Program-made: the position numbers and the translations under genes | Shown: piece by piece, positions 34,670 through 44,096 of the stretch | Layout: each line of letters opens with the position of its first letter | Position numbering within the stretch: position 1 is the stretch's first letter | Source of the DNA: Amycolatopsis iheyensis | GTDB lineage: Bacteria; Actinomycetota; Actinomycetes; Mycobacteriales; Pseudonocardiaceae | Assembly: GCF_024703995.1 (NCBI RefSeq) | Contig: NZ_JAMXQV010000017.1 | Span: forward strand, 62,001 to 126,000 | Length of the DNA: 64,000 nt | Direction: 5' to 3' | Notes under the pieces: model-generated | Told to the model about the DNA's origin: nothing | What the model saw: only the letters and a program-made list of their open reading frames with translations | Databases searched by the model: none

Positions 34670-36277
34670 GTGTCCCCCTTCTTCCGCGCCCGCAACGCCG
34701 CGGCCCTGCTCGCCCTGCCCGTCCTGCTGACCGCGTGCTCCGCCGCCGGCACCGAACAAGCCGCATCCGGTCCGCCGAAACCCGGCGGCACGCTGCGCCT
34801 CGGCATCTCGTCGGCGCCCGACTGCGTCGACCCGCAGCAGACCGCGACGAACGCGTCCATCAACGTCGCGCGCCAGCTCGTCGACTCCCTCACCGACCAG
34901 GACCCGAAGTCCGGTGAGATCAAGCCGTGGCTGGCCGAAAAGTGGGACGTCAGCGCCGATTCGACGGCGTTCACCTTCCACCTGCGGGCCGGCGCGACAT
35001 TCTCCGACGGCAGCCCGGTCGACGCCGCCGCGGTCAAGACCAGCTTCGACGGCATCAAGGCGCTCGGCACGAAAGCCCAGCTCGGCTACGGCTACCTCGC
35101 CGCGTACAAGACGTCGACCGTAGTCGATCCGCACACGGTCCGGATCGAGTTCTCCGCGCCCAGCGCGCAGTTCCTGCAGGCCAGCTCGACGATGTCGCTC
35201 GGTGTCCTCGCGCCCGCCGCGTTCAAGAAGACGCCTGAGCAGCGCTGCCAGGGCAACGGCCTGATCGGCTCCGGGCCGTTCGTCTTCGAAAGCCTGAAGC
35301 AGAACCAGGAAATCGTGCTGGCCAAGCGCAAGGGCTACAACTGGGGCTCATCGCTGTTCAAGCACCAGGGCGAGGCCTACCTCGACAAGATCGACTACAA
35401 GATCGTGCCCGAGCCCGGTGTCCGCACCGGCAGCCTGGCCTCCGGCCAGCTCGACGCGGCTACCGACATCCAGCCGGTCGACGAGCCGCAGTTCACCGGC
35501 AACGGCTTCAGCGAGAACATCCGGCCCAACCCCGGCGTCGTGTTCAACCTGCACGCCAACACCACCCGCGGCGTGCTGACCGACGAGAAGGTGCGCCAGG
35601 CCGTGCTCAAGGGCGTCGACCGCACCGAGGTCGTGAACACCGTGCTGACGGCGTCCTACAAGCCCGCCACCAGCATCCTCGGCTCGGCGACCCCGCTTTA
35701 CGACGACCTCTCGCAGCAGCTCGCGTACGACCAGAAGGGCGCGGCCGCGCTGCTCGACGCCGACGGCTGGGTGCCCGGCCCGGACGGGATCCGCGTCAAG
35801 AACGGGCAGCCGCTGAGCGCGTCAGTCGTGTTCTCGCCGGTCTTCAACCAGAACCGCAGCGTGCTGGAGCTGGTCCAGCAGCAGCTGCGCAAGATCGGCT
35901 TCGACCTCCGGATCGAGCAGCACACGACGGCCGAGACCACGCAGATCCAGCTGTCCGGCAACTACGACTTCCTCTGGTACAACGTCACGCGCGCCGACCC
36001 GGACATCCTGCGCGGCCAGTTCTCCACCAAGGCCGGCAACCGCAGCAAGCTCACCCCGGGCAACCCGCTCGACGTCGCGCTCGACGCCCAGTCGTCCACT
36101 GTGGACAAGGACAAGCGCAAGCCGTCGGCCGACGAGGTGCAGAAGCTGATCCTCGAGCACGCCTACGCCATCCCGGTGTTCGAGCTGACCCAGGTCGTCG
36201 CGCTGAGCTCACAGGCGCACGCCGTCGACTTCGAGGCGTCGTCGCGGCTGCAGCTCTTCGACGCGTGGCTGTCGTGA
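34670..36277 (+). CDS. Peptide ABC importer substrate-binding lipoprotein
   Basis: Solute-binding protein family 5 (DppA/OppA type), 535 residues. The signal peptide ends in lipobox LLTAC. Mature features include GGTLRLGI near the start, LTDQDPKSGEIKPWLAEKW and ADGWVPGPDGIRVKNG. It delivers peptides or similar solutes to the permeases downstream. The GTG start at 34670 has GGAGG upstream. Its stop overlaps the first permease gene. Confidence 0.9.
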   Translation: MSPFFRARNAAALLALPVLLTACSAAGTEQAASGPPKPGGTLRLGISSAPDCVDPQQTATNASINVARQLVDSLTDQDPKSGEIKPWLAEKWDVSADSTAFTFHLRAGATFSDGSPVDAAAVKTSFDGIKALGTKAQLGYGYLAAYKTSTVVDPHTVRIEFSAPSAQFLQASSTMSLGVLAPAAFKKTPEQRCQGNGLIGSGPFVFESLKQNQEIVLAKRKGYNWGSSLFKHQGEAYLDKIDYKIVPEPGVRTGSLASGQLDAATDIQPVDEPQFTGNGFSENIRPNPGVVFNLHANTTRGVLTDEKVRQAVLKGVDRTEVVNTVLTASYKPATSILGSATPLYDDLSQQLAYDQKGAAALLDADGWVPGPDGIRVKNGQPLSASVVFSPVFNQNRSVLELVQQQLRKIGFDLRIEQHTTAETTQIQLSGNYDFLWYNVTRADPDILRGQFSTKAGNRSKLTPGNPLDVALDAQSSTVDKDKRKPSADEVQKLILEHAYAIPVFELTQVVALSSQAHAVDFEASSRLQLFDAWLS

Positions 36278-37227
36278 GGCGCTACCTGCTCCGCCGCGTC
36301 GGGCAGGCGGTGTTCGTGTTGTGGGCGGCGTTCACGCTGTCGTTCCTGATTCTCTACCTGCTCCCGGGCGACGCCGTTTCGGCGAAGCTCGCCAGCGGGG
36401 AGGCCGGGTCGTCGGCGACGCCCGAGCAGCTCGCCGCCGCCCGCGCGGAGTACGGCCTCGACTCGCCACTGCCGGTCCAGTACCTGAAACGCCTGGTCTC
36501 GGCACTGCACGGCGACTTCGGCCGCAGCGTCTCGACCGGCGACGACGCGTCGCACATGGTCGTCACGGCGTTGCCGCCGACGCTCGCGGTGACCGGCCTG
36601 GCACTGGTGTTCGCGGTGCTGTTCGGCGGCGGGTCGGCGTTCCTCGGCACGTTCACCCGGTTCCGCTGGCTGCGACAGGCGCTGCTGTCGTTGCCGTCGC
36701 TGGCGATCTCGCTGCCGCCGTTCTGGGTCGGGCTGCTGCTGATCCAGTTCTTCTCGTTCCGGCTGCGGCTGCTGCCGGCGCTGGGCACGCAGGGCTTCGC
36801 GACGATCATCCTGCCCGCGATCACCCTCGCGCTGCCGACCGGCGCGATCATCGGCCAGGTGCTGGCGAAGAGCCTCGCGACGCAGCAGGAGGAGCCGTAC
36901 GCGGAGATCGCGGCGGCGAAGGGCGCGAGCCGCTGGCGTGTCCACTTCGGACACCTGTTGCGCAACGCGGCGGTGCCGACGCTGACTGTCGCCGGCGTGG
37001 TGGCGGGCAACCTCGTCGCGGGTTCGGTGATCACCGAGACAGTGTTCTCGCGCGACGGCGTCGGCCGGATCACCGCGGCCGCCGTCACCGCGCAGGACGT
37101 CCCGGTGGTGCAGGCGGTGATCGTGCTGGCCGCGCTGGTGTTCGTGGTGCTGAACCTGGTCGTCGACCTCCTCTACCCCCTACTCGACCCGCGCATCGCC
37201 CGGACACCGGAGGTGGCCCGTGCTTGA
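36274..37227 (+). CDS. Peptide ABC importer permease (DppB type)
   Basis: 317 residues. RYLLRRVGQAVFVLWAAFTLSF begins a membrane protein of about six helices of the oligopeptide permease family, with EEPYAEIAAAKGAS as the EAA-like loop and an RNAAVPTLT continuation. The GTG at 36274 overlaps the binding-protein stop by 4 bp. Another in-frame GTG at 36265 would add three residues. Confidence 0.9.
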   Translation: MRRYLLRRVGQAVFVLWAAFTLSFLILYLLPGDAVSAKLASGEAGSSATPEQLAAARAEYGLDSPLPVQYLKRLVSALHGDFGRSVSTGDDASHMVVTALPPTLAVTGLALVFAVLFGGGSAFLGTFTRFRWLRQALLSLPSLAISLPPFWVGLLLIQFFSFRLRLLPALGTQGFATIILPAITLALPTGAIIGQVLAKSLATQQEEPYAEIAAAKGASRWRVHFGHLLRNAAVPTLTVAGVVAGNLVAGSVITETVFSRDGVGRITAAAVTAQDVPVVQAVIVLAALVFVVLNLVVDLLYPLLDPRIARTPEVARA

Positions 37228-38050
37228 CCTCGCTGTGGACAAGCGGAGCTTTCACGTGAAAGCTCCGCCCGGGTTGGTGCTGGCGGGGGTGGTGCTGGTG
37301 TTCGTGCCGCTCGCGGCCTTCGTGCCGGGGCTGCTGACCGGGTACGACCCGATCACCGGCGTCCCGGTCGAACGGCTGCAGGGGCCGTCGCCGCACCACT
37401 TGTTCGGCACCGACGAGACCGGCCGGGACGTCTACGCGCGGGTGATCCACGGCGCGTCGCTGTCGCTGCGGGCGACCGCGATCGCCGTGCTCGTGGCGCT
37501 GGTCGCGGGCTCGGCGCTCGGCCTGCTCGCCGGGTTCCGCGGCGGCTGGGCGGACACCGCGATCATGCGGGTCGTCGACGTCTTCCTGGCCATCCCGCCG
37601 ATCCTGCTGTCGCTGGCGCTGGTCACGGCTCTGGGCTTCGGCACGACGAACGTCGCGATCGCCGTCGGCATCGCGAACCTGGCGTCCTTCGCGCGAGTCA
37701 TGCGCGCGGAGGTGCTTCGCGTGCGAAACGGCGTGTTCGTCGAGGCCGCGCGGGCTTCCGGGGTGCGCTGGTCAGGCGTGCTGCTACGGCACGTCCTGCC
37801 GAACGCGGCGGGCCCGGTGCTCGCGCTGGCGACGTTGACGCTCGGCACGGCCGTGCTCGAGGTGTCGGCGCTGAGCTTCCTCGGCTTCGGCGCGACGCCG
37901 CCGACGCCGGAGTGGGGCTCACTCGTCGCGGGCGGCCGCAGCTTCCTGGCCACCGCGTGGTGGATGACGACGTTCCCGGGCCTGACGGTCGCGGCGGTGG
38001 TGCTCGCCGCGAACCGGCTGTCCCGCGCGCTGGACGGAGGAGACCGATGA
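37220..38050 (+). CDS. Peptide ABC importer permease (DppC type)
   Basis: 276 residues, second permease. LFGTDETGRDVYARVIHGA and EAARASGVRWSGVLLRHVLPN (EAA loop) are typical of DppC. GGAGGT precedes the GTG, which overlaps the DppB stop. The cytoplasmic N-terminus contains SFHVKA, encoded by a 26-bp perfect palindrome also found near 59.8 kb. The stop overlaps the ATPase start (ATGA). Confidence 0.9.
   Translation: MLDLAVDKRSFHVKAPPGLVLAGVVLVFVPLAAFVPGLLTGYDPITGVPVERLQGPSPHHLFGTDETGRDVYARVIHGASLSLRATAIAVLVALVAGSALGLLAGFRGGWADTAIMRVVDVFLAIPPILLSLALVTALGFGTTNVAIAVGIANLASFARVMRAEVLRVRNGVFVEAARASGVRWSGVLLRHVLPNAAGPVLALATLTLGTAVLEVSALSFLGFGATPPTPEWGSLVAGGRSFLATAWWMTTFPGLTVAAVVLAANRLSRALDGGDR
37243..37268. 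repeat. 26-bp palindrome (TTTCACGTGAAA core) inside the DppC-type gene
   Basis: A perfect palindrome centred on CACGTG, with arms GCGGAGCTTTCAC/GTGAAAGCTCCGC. An identical copy lies at 59781-59806 and a shorter copy (CGCTTTCACGTGAAAGCG) at 59752-59769. Here it is translated as part of the N-terminal tail of the permease. Confidence 0.8.
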
Positions 38051-39594
38051 CCCTGCTGCGGATTTCGGGCCTGGCCGTTTCCTACCAGGGGATTCCGGCC
38101 GTGCGTGACGTCGGCTTCGACGTCGACGCGGGCGAGGTGGTCGCCGTCGTCGGCGAATCGGGCTCGGGCAAGTCGACCACAGCGCACGCGGCGATCGGCT
38201 TGCTGCCGCGCGGCGGGCGCGTCGACGGCGGCTCGATCACCTTCGACGGCCGGGACCTGCTGTCCCTCTCCGACAAGCGGTGGCGCGGCGTGCGCGGGCG
38301 CGAGATCGCGCTGGTCCCGCAGGACCCGGCGGTGTCGCTGAACCCCGTGCACCGGATCGGTGACCAGGTCGCGGAGGTGCTGAAGATCCACGGGCTCGCG
38401 GACCGGCGCACCGCTGCTTCGGAGGCGATCGAGCTGCTGGAGCGCGCGGGTGTTCCCCAGCCCGAGCTGCGGGCCCGGCAGTACCCGCACCAGCTGTCGG
38501 GTGGGCTGCGGCAGCGGGTGCTGATCGCGTCGGCGCTGGCCGGCCGGCCCAAGCTGATCATCGCGGACGAGCCGACGTCGGCGCTGGACGTCACGGTCCA
38601 ACGCCGGATCCTCGACCACCTGACGTCACTCGCCCGCGAGTCGGGGACGGCGATCCTGCTGATCACGCACGACCTCGGCGTCGCGGCGGATCGCGCGTCG
38701 CGGCTGGTGGTGCTGTCGAAGGGTTCGGTCGTCGAGGAGGGGACGTCGGTGGTCAGCGCGCCGACGCACCCGTACACGCGGCAGCTGATCGCGGCGGCAC
38801 CGAGCCTGTCGAGCACGCTGCGGCCGCCCGCGCCTCCGGCCGAGCCACTGGTGTCGGTGCGCGACCTCGCGAAATCGTTCGACGGCATCCGCGCGGTCGA
38901 CGGCGTCTCGTTCGACATCCCCCGCGGCCAGACCCTGGCCCTGGTGGGCGAATCGGGCTCGGGTAAGTCGACGACGGCGCGTCTCCTGCTGCGGCTGGAA
39001 ACGCCGTCCGCCGGCTCGGTGACGTTCGACGGCCAGGACATCACCTCGCTGGGTGGCGCCGAGCTGCGCCGGCTGCGGCGGCGGATGCAGATCGTGTACC
39101 AGAACCCGTACGCGTCGCTGAACCCGAAGTTCTCGATCGAGGACGTGGTGGCGGAGCCGCTGCGGGCGTTCGGGTTGCCGCGCGACCGGGTCCCGGCGCT
39201 GCTGGACCAGGTGGCGCTGCCTGCTTCGGTGGCGCGCCGCAAGCCGGCGGAGCTGTCGGGCGGTCAGCGCCAGCGGGTGGCGATCGCGCGGGCGTTGGCG
39301 TTGCGGCCGGACCTGGTGGTGTGCGACGAGCCGGTGTCGGCGCTGGACGTTTCGGTGCAGGCGCAGATCCTGGCGTTGCTGGCGGATTTGCAAGCCGAAC
39401 TCGGGTTGTCGTACCTGTTCATTTCCCACGACTTGGCGGTGGTGCGGCAGCTGGCGGACCAGGTGGGCGTCATGCGCTCGGGCAAGCTGGAGGAGCTGGG
39501 TCCGGTGGCGCAGGTGCTGGAGGAGCCGCGGGCGGAGTACACGAAGGAGCTGCTGGCGGCGATTCCCGGGCGTTCGGTGCAGGAGGTGGGCTGA
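38047..39594 (+). CDS. Fused double ATP-binding subunit of peptide ABC importer
   Basis: 515 residues that join the DppD- and DppF-like ATPases in one chain. Domain 1 (about 1-260) has Walker A GESGSGKST, signature LSGGLRQRV and Walker B LIIADEP. Domain 2 (about 270-515) has GESGSGKST, LSGGQRQRVAIARAL, LVVCDEP and a switch His in FISHDL. It powers the two permeases. The ATG follows GGAGGA and overlaps the DppC-type stop. Confidence 0.92.
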   Translation: MTLLRISGLAVSYQGIPAVRDVGFDVDAGEVVAVVGESGSGKSTTAHAAIGLLPRGGRVDGGSITFDGRDLLSLSDKRWRGVRGREIALVPQDPAVSLNPVHRIGDQVAEVLKIHGLADRRTAASEAIELLERAGVPQPELRARQYPHQLSGGLRQRVLIASALAGRPKLIIADEPTSALDVTVQRRILDHLTSLARESGTAILLITHDLGVAADRASRLVVLSKGSVVEEGTSVVSAPTHPYTRQLIAAAPSLSSTLRPPAPPAEPLVSVRDLAKSFDGIRAVDGVSFDIPRGQTLALVGESGSGKSTTARLLLRLETPSAGSVTFDGQDITSLGGAELRRLRRRMQIVYQNPYASLNPKFSIEDVVAEPLRAFGLPRDRVPALLDQVALPASVARRKPAELSGGQRQRVAIARALALRPDLVVCDEPVSALDVSVQAQILALLADLQAELGLSYLFISHDLAVVRQLADQVGVMRSGKLEELGPVAQVLEEPRAEYTKELLAAIPGRSVQEVG

Positions 39595-39649
39595 GACAGA
39601 AACCGGACAGGATCCACGGTGAGTGTTTCCCCAACCACCCACAGCGACG

Positions 39650-39664
39650 TATGGTCTGGACCAT
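39650..39664 (+). promoter_or_regulatory. DasR-like operator (dre) overlapping GH18 -10 and start
   Basis: TGGTCTGGACCA (39652-39663) matches the DasR-responsive consensus TGGTCTAGACCA except at the centre and is the exact reverse of the core upstream of nagA. It overlaps a TATGGT -10-like hexamer (39650-39655) and ends on the A of the ATG at 39663, 7 bp after it, as expected for a leaderless transcript. Confidence 0.65.
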
Positions 39665-40556
39665 GCGGAGGATCGGCGTGGCCTTCGTGGCCTTGGTGCT
39701 GATGATTTCGGGTGCGGTGCCGGCCTCGGCCGCCGCCGGGCGGAGGGTTGTCCTCTACTACCAGACCATCTACAACGGCTCCACCTACGTCTCGCCGCTC
39801 CCGCTGCGCGACGCCGGGGCCACGGACGTCATCGTCGGAGCCATCCACCTCGATGCCGGCAGCGTTGTCCACCTCAACGACGATCCGCCGAACGCCGCCA
39901 AGTTCACGCGGATGTGGCAGGACCTCGCCACCCTGCGCAGCCAGGGCGTGCACGTGCTCGCCTTCGTCGGCGGGGCCGCCGCGGGCAGCTTCCAGCGGCT
40001 CGAAACCCAGTTCGACACCTACTACCCGCTGCTGCGGAACCTCATCCGCACCTACTCGCTCTCCGGCATCGACCTCGACGTCGAAGAGCACATGTCGAAC
40101 GCCGCCCTCAACAAGCTGATCGACGCGCTCCGGGCCGACTTCGGCAGTTCGTTCCTCGTCACCCTCGCCCCGGTCGCCACCGAACTCAGCGGCGGTGGCG
40201 GGCTCTCCGGCCTGAACTACGACACGCTCTACCGCGACCGTGGCAGCCAGATCTCCTGGTTCAACGCGCAGTTCTACTGCGGCTGGGGCTCCCTGAACAG
40301 CACCTCCGGCTACGACAACATCATCCGCCGCGGGATCGTGCCCGCGAGCAAGGTCGTCGCCGGGACCGTCACCAACCCCGCCAACTGCAGTGGCTACGTC
40401 GCCATGTCGACCCTTCAGTCGACCGTGCGCGGCCTCAAGAGCAAGTACGCGGACTTCGGCGGCATCGACGGCTGGGAGTACTTCAACTCCCTGCCCGGCG
40501 GGACGTCGGCGCCGCAGCAGTGGGCGCAGCAAATCGCTCCGGTCGTGAAGGGCTGA
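39663..40556 (+). CDS. Secreted GH18 chitinase/endo-N-acetylglucosaminidase-like enzyme
   Basis: 297 residues. A signal peptide (GVAFVALVLMISGAVPASA) is followed by a GH18 barrel with the catalytic DxxDxDxE-type motif SGIDLDVEE (general acid Glu about 141) and QFYCGWG. It probably cleaves beta-1,4-N-acetylglucosaminyl links in chitin or glycans outside the cell. There is no chitin-binding module. ATGs at 39651 and 39663 are both possible, and no ribosome site is seen. A DasR-like operator covers the start. Confidence 0.83.
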   Translation: MRRIGVAFVALVLMISGAVPASAAAGRRVVLYYQTIYNGSTYVSPLPLRDAGATDVIVGAIHLDAGSVVHLNDDPPNAAKFTRMWQDLATLRSQGVHVLAFVGGAAAGSFQRLETQFDTYYPLLRNLIRTYSLSGIDLDVEEHMSNAALNKLIDALRADFGSSFLVTLAPVATELSGGGGLSGLNYDTLYRDRGSQISWFNAQFYCGWGSLNSTSGYDNIIRRGIVPASKVVAGTVTNPANCSGYVAMSTLQSTVRGLKSKYADFGGIDGWEYFNSLPGGTSAPQQWAQQIAPVVKG

Positions 40557-40573
40557 CGAGTACGCTCGGGGTG

Positions 40574-41680
40574 GTGCGGATCCTGTTCACGTGCCGCCCC
40601 GCGTACGGTCACCTCTTTCCCCTGCTGCCGCTGGCGAACGCGGCGAAAGCGGCGGGGCACGAAGTCGTCTTCGGCACCGGTGAGGCGTTCGCCGGGAAGG
40701 TGCGCGACCTCGGTTTCGCGGTCCACCGAGCCGGGATCGGCATCGGTGAGGCGGAGGCCGAAGCCAAGGAACGGCACGGCGAGGACGCCGGCTTCCTCGA
40801 CGTCGGCATCACGATGTTCGCCGAGCTGCTGCCGAAGGCCGTGCTCGCCGACCTGACGCCGCTGCTCCCGGACCTGCGTCCGGACCTGGTGGTCTACGAG
40901 ATGAGCGACGTCGGCGCCGGGATCGCGGCGCGCCGGGCGGGCATCCCGGCCGTCTCCGTCGTGATCGGGCGGTCCATGTCGCCCGGGGTCCTGGCCGTCG
41001 CCGCCGAACGGCTGCGGCCGCTCTGGGGCGAGCTGCCTGCCGACGCGCTGCTCGGCGACGCCTGCGTCGACGTCTGGCCGGACCGCCTCCGCGACCCGGG
41101 CACCGCGGCCGTCCCGAAGGTGTTCCGGATGCGCCCGACGCCGTACGACCCCGACGTCCCGCTGCCGCCCCTGCCGGAAGACGGCTTCGTCTACCTCACG
41201 CTCGGCACGGTGGTCTTCGGCGCGACGGACGTCCTGCGCGGGGCGATCCGCGCGTTGTCGAACCTCGACGTCGACGTGCTGGTGGCCCTCGGCCCCGGCG
41301 ACCCGGCGGCGCTCGGGGACCTGCCGGCGCGGGTGCGCGCCACGGGGTTCGTGCCGCAGGCCGAGGTGCTGAAGCACGCGGGCCTGGTCGTGCACCACGG
41401 CGGCACCGGCACCGTCCTCGCCTCGCTGGCGGCCGGGCTGCCGCAGCTGGTCCTGCCGCAGGGCGCCGACCAGTTCGCGAACGCGGCGACCCTGGAAGCG
41501 TTCGGCGCGGCGAAGTCCCTGGTGGGCGACGCGATCCGGATCCCGGCCATCGAAAGTGCCGCCCGGGAGCTGCGCACCGACCCGAAACCCCGCGAGCTCG
41601 CCCAGGGCGTCGCGGCCGAGATCGCGAAGATGCCGTCGCCCGAACAGGTGCTCGCCGAGATCGTCAGCTGGGCGGGCTGA
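40574..41680 (+). CDS. MGT-family glycosyltransferase
   Basis: 368 residues, GT1 fold like macrolide and other natural-product glycosyltransferases. The N-terminal acceptor domain starts RILFTCRPAYGHLFPLLPLA (His about 13 is the usual base). The C-terminal donor domain has VVHHGGTGTVLASLAAGLPQLVLPQGADQF, the nucleotide-sugar motif. GTG at 40574 (or 40571) is the start. It may glycosylate a metabolite or xenobiotic. No biosynthetic cluster is nearby. It overlaps the convergent flavoprotein by 17 bp. Confidence 0.87.
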   Translation: MRILFTCRPAYGHLFPLLPLANAAKAAGHEVVFGTGEAFAGKVRDLGFAVHRAGIGIGEAEAEAKERHGEDAGFLDVGITMFAELLPKAVLADLTPLLPDLRPDLVVYEMSDVGAGIAARRAGIPAVSVVIGRSMSPGVLAVAAERLRPLWGELPADALLGDACVDVWPDRLRDPGTAAVPKVFRMRPTPYDPDVPLPPLPEDGFVYLTLGTVVFGATDVLRGAIRALSNLDVDVLVALGPGDPAALGDLPARVRATGFVPQAEVLKHAGLVVHHGGTGTVLASLAAGLPQLVLPQGADQFANAATLEAFGAAKSLVGDAIRIPAIESAARELRTDPKPRELAQGVAAEIAKMPSPEQVLAEIVSWAG

Positions 41681-43538
41681 CCAGCGCCAGGATCTCGCGG
41701 GCGACGGCGTCGTTCTGGCGGAAGGACATCGCGTTCGTGCGGGGCCGGGTGAAGGCCGCCGCCGAGCGGGCGCTCGTGTGCGGGCCGACCGCGAAGCGGT
41801 GCGGGTGCGGGCGACCGGCGCCGTCCAGCAATCGGGAGTCCGACACGCGCGTGTGGATCCGCCCCGACGGCAGCAACGCGCCGGTCACCGGGTCCGCCAC
41901 GGTCTCCTCGGCCAGCTCACCCGCGTCACGCAGCTGCCGGAGCAGGCCGTCGGCCGCGCGGGTCACGCTCGGGCCCGGCAGCCGCGCTTCGACCAGCGTC
42001 CGCGCCGGGACCGTCCCGGGGTAGCTCGTGCTGGACGCCACGAAGACGCCGTCCTCCGCCGTCACCGTCATGTCCGCGCCGGCGAACGAAACCACGCCGG
42101 CTTCGTGCAGGGCCAGCAGCTCCTCGAGCCGGCGCGGCGGCGGCCCGCTGGCGTAGTAGGAGAAGAACCCGTGGAACCAACCGTCCATATCGGACACCTG
42201 AGACGACGCGGCCAGCCGTCCTTTTTGGACCAGCACCGGCAGCTGGGCGTACACCGACAGCAACGCCGTGAACGCGCCGAGGTCGGCGCTGAACTCCTGG
42301 TCCGCGCGCCGCGCGAGGTCGGCTTCGACGTACTCGCGCAGGTGCTTGCCGAACTCCTCCGCCGTGCCGAACTCGCGCCCGGACAACGGCCGGTCGAGGC
42401 GGTCCAGGTCGAGCCGGTCGGCCTCGGCCGGCACGGCCCTCGCGACGAGGTCCCGCAGGCCCGGCGAGTCCCAGGGCAGGTCGGCGAAGGCGTCGGCGAA
42501 CACGACGAAGTCCATGCGCACGCGGTCCGGATGCCCGGTGAACAGCTCGCTGTAGTAGCCCCAGGCCAGCTCCTTCGCGATCAGCGGCCAGACGTCGGCG
42601 CGGAAGTCGAGGGCGGGTCCGGCCAGCGCGTCCATCGCGTAGGCGTCGAAGAACCTGGGCAGCCGCACCGGGTTCCCGCGCAGCCGGTAGCCGATCTTCG
42701 CGTGGTAGGGCACGCCGCGCCGCGAGCCGACGTGCAGCACCGGCTCGGCGCCGCTCGGGTGGTAGCGCAGGCCGCCGGCCGGGAGGTCCTCGAACCGGCC
42801 GCCGCGGCCCTCGGTCAGCAGCAGCATCAGGTCGACGAACGCCAGCCCGAACCCGCGCACCAGCACGGTTTCGCCCGGCGCGATGCCGGAGTAGTCGACG
42901 TCGGCGGTGTAGCCGGCCGGGTAGTAGGCGAGCCCGTGCCGCGCGGCGAACGTGACGAGCTCCCGCTCGCGGTCGTCCGGTTCGGCGTCGAGGTGCCCGA
43001 CGGTGAACACGACGGCGTCCGCGGCCAGCGACGTCCCGTCGGACAGGCGGACGGCCCGGTCGTCGACGCCGACCGCCCGCGCCGCGTGCTCGACGACGTC
43101 GATGCCCTCGGGCAGGTCGCCGAGGACCTCGCGGTAGACCCAGGTCAGGTAGGCGCTCTGCAGCCGGCGGGTCGGGAAGTCGAAGCTGTCGAGCGCGGTC
43201 AGCTCGGCGACGACGTCGGGCGGCACCTCGGCGGCGAGCGCGCCGTCACGCACCTTGCGCGCCCACTCCAGCAGCGTCGGTCCCCGGCGCACCGGGCCGG
43301 CCATCTGCACCGACTCGTCGGTGAACATCGTGACGTCTTCGGGCATGGAGTTCATCCGCAGCAGCGGCGACTGGTCGTAGCGCCACACCCGGCCGGGCCC
43401 CGGCGGGAACGGGTCGATCAGGTGCACCTCGAGCCGCCGTCCGGCCGGCAGGTCCGCGTTCGCGCCGAGCCGTTCGAGGACGCCGACCCCCCGGGGTCCG
43501 GCGCCCACGACGGCGAGGGTGAACGGCGCGTCGGCCAT
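41664..43538 (-). CDS. FAD/NAD(P)-binding protein (PF13454 type)
   Basis: 624 residues. FTLAVVGAGPRGVGVLERL is the FAD-binding Rossmann motif of a family often found with siderophore, lysine or ornithine oxygenation enzymes or regulatory roles. HLIDPFPPGPGRVWRYDQSPLLRMNSMPEDV follows (split here by domain, first 80 residues). A second nucleotide site is near DAVVFTVGHLDAEP. It is presumably a flavin oxidoreductase of unknown substrate. The ATG at 43538 is conserved for the family. Confidence 0.8.
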   Translation of the reverse strand: MADAPFTLAVVGAGPRGVGVLERLGANADLPAGRRLEVHLIDPFPPGPGRVWRYDQSPLLRMNSMPEDVTMFTDESVQMAGPVRRGPTLLEWARKVRDGALAAEVPPDVVAELTALDSFDFPTRRLQSAYLTWVYREVLGDLPEGIDVVEHAARAVGVDDRAVRLSDGTSLAADAVVFTVGHLDAEPDDRERELVTFAARHGLAYYPAGYTADVDYSGIAPGETVLVRGFGLAFVDLMLLLTEGRGGRFEDLPAGGLRYHPSGAEPVLHVGSRRGVPYHAKIGYRLRGNPVRLPRFFDAYAMDALAGPALDFRADVWPLIAKELAWGYYSELFTGHPDRVRMDFVVFADAFADLPWDSPGLRDLVARAVPAEADRLDLDRLDRPLSGREFGTAEEFGKHLREYVEADLARRADQEFSADLGAFTALLSVYAQLPVLVQKGRLAASSQVSDMDGWFHGFFSYYASGPPPRRLEELLALHEAGVVSFAGADMTVTAEDGVFVASSTSYPGTVPARTLVEARLPGPSVTRAADGLLRQLRDAGELAEETVADPVTGALLPSGRIHTRVSDSRLLDGAGRPHPHRFAVGPHTSARSAAAFTRPRTNAMSFRQNDAVAREILALVSPPS

Positions 43539-43724
43539 GAAGCCGAAGCTACGCGGGGGTTCCGCCGCCGGACGTCCTTCCCACTGTTCGGAACCCCGGG
43601 AATAGGGACCAAGCAGTTCGGTGTGCGGCGCCGAATCCCCGGGGCACGACGGCGAGAGGAGCGGATTTGTCCGAAGTCCACCGAGGCGCCGCGGGCTTCA
43701 CAGCGTTGCCGCGGCTGCGAAGAC

Positions 43725-44015
43725 GTGACTGGTGAGATCAGTCCGCCGAACCGCGTCCACACCGCGCAGGACGTGGTCGGCACCCTGCTCAGGGGCAACT
43801 GGGCGATCTTCGCGCACGAGTGGGCCGATCCGGAGGGGATCGACCCGAAGCACTGGCGGGACGTCGTCCAGGCCGCCGCGGAGGCGGCCGGGGTCGACGT
43901 CGAGTTCGTGGTCGTCCCGCGCCGGTCCCTGACCGTTGTGTTCAACCGGGCGGCCCCGCCCACCTTCGAGCAGGTCCGCGCGTCGATCGAGGTGATCGAG
44001 CGACACCGGGCCTGA
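43725..44015 (+). CDS. Hypothetical small protein
   Basis: 96 residues, cytoplasmic, mixed alpha/beta. It reads VTGEISPPNRVHTAQDVVG then LLRGNWAIFAHEWADP. GTG at 43725 is the best in-frame start, but the ribosome site (GAAGAC) is weak. Not recognised. It sits between the divergent flavoprotein and an LLM oxidoreductase, 81 bp upstream of the latter. Confidence 0.5.
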   Translation: MTGEISPPNRVHTAQDVVGTLLRGNWAIFAHEWADPEGIDPKHWRDVVQAAAEAAGVDVEFVVVPRRSLTVVFNRAAPPTFEQVRASIEVIERHRA

Positions 44016-44096
44016 GTTCCACCCTGCGGACCTCGTTGCCGTGCACCTCGCGTCAGGCGTAGCTCTGGCGGTACCGACGCGAGCGAAGGGGACGAA

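Noticed and set aside
41556..44015. Long plus-strand open frame (over 800 codons)
   Set aside because: Arg/Pro-rich mirror of the flavoprotein gene on the other strand. Only its last 96 codons (from 43725), outside that gene, look like a protein.
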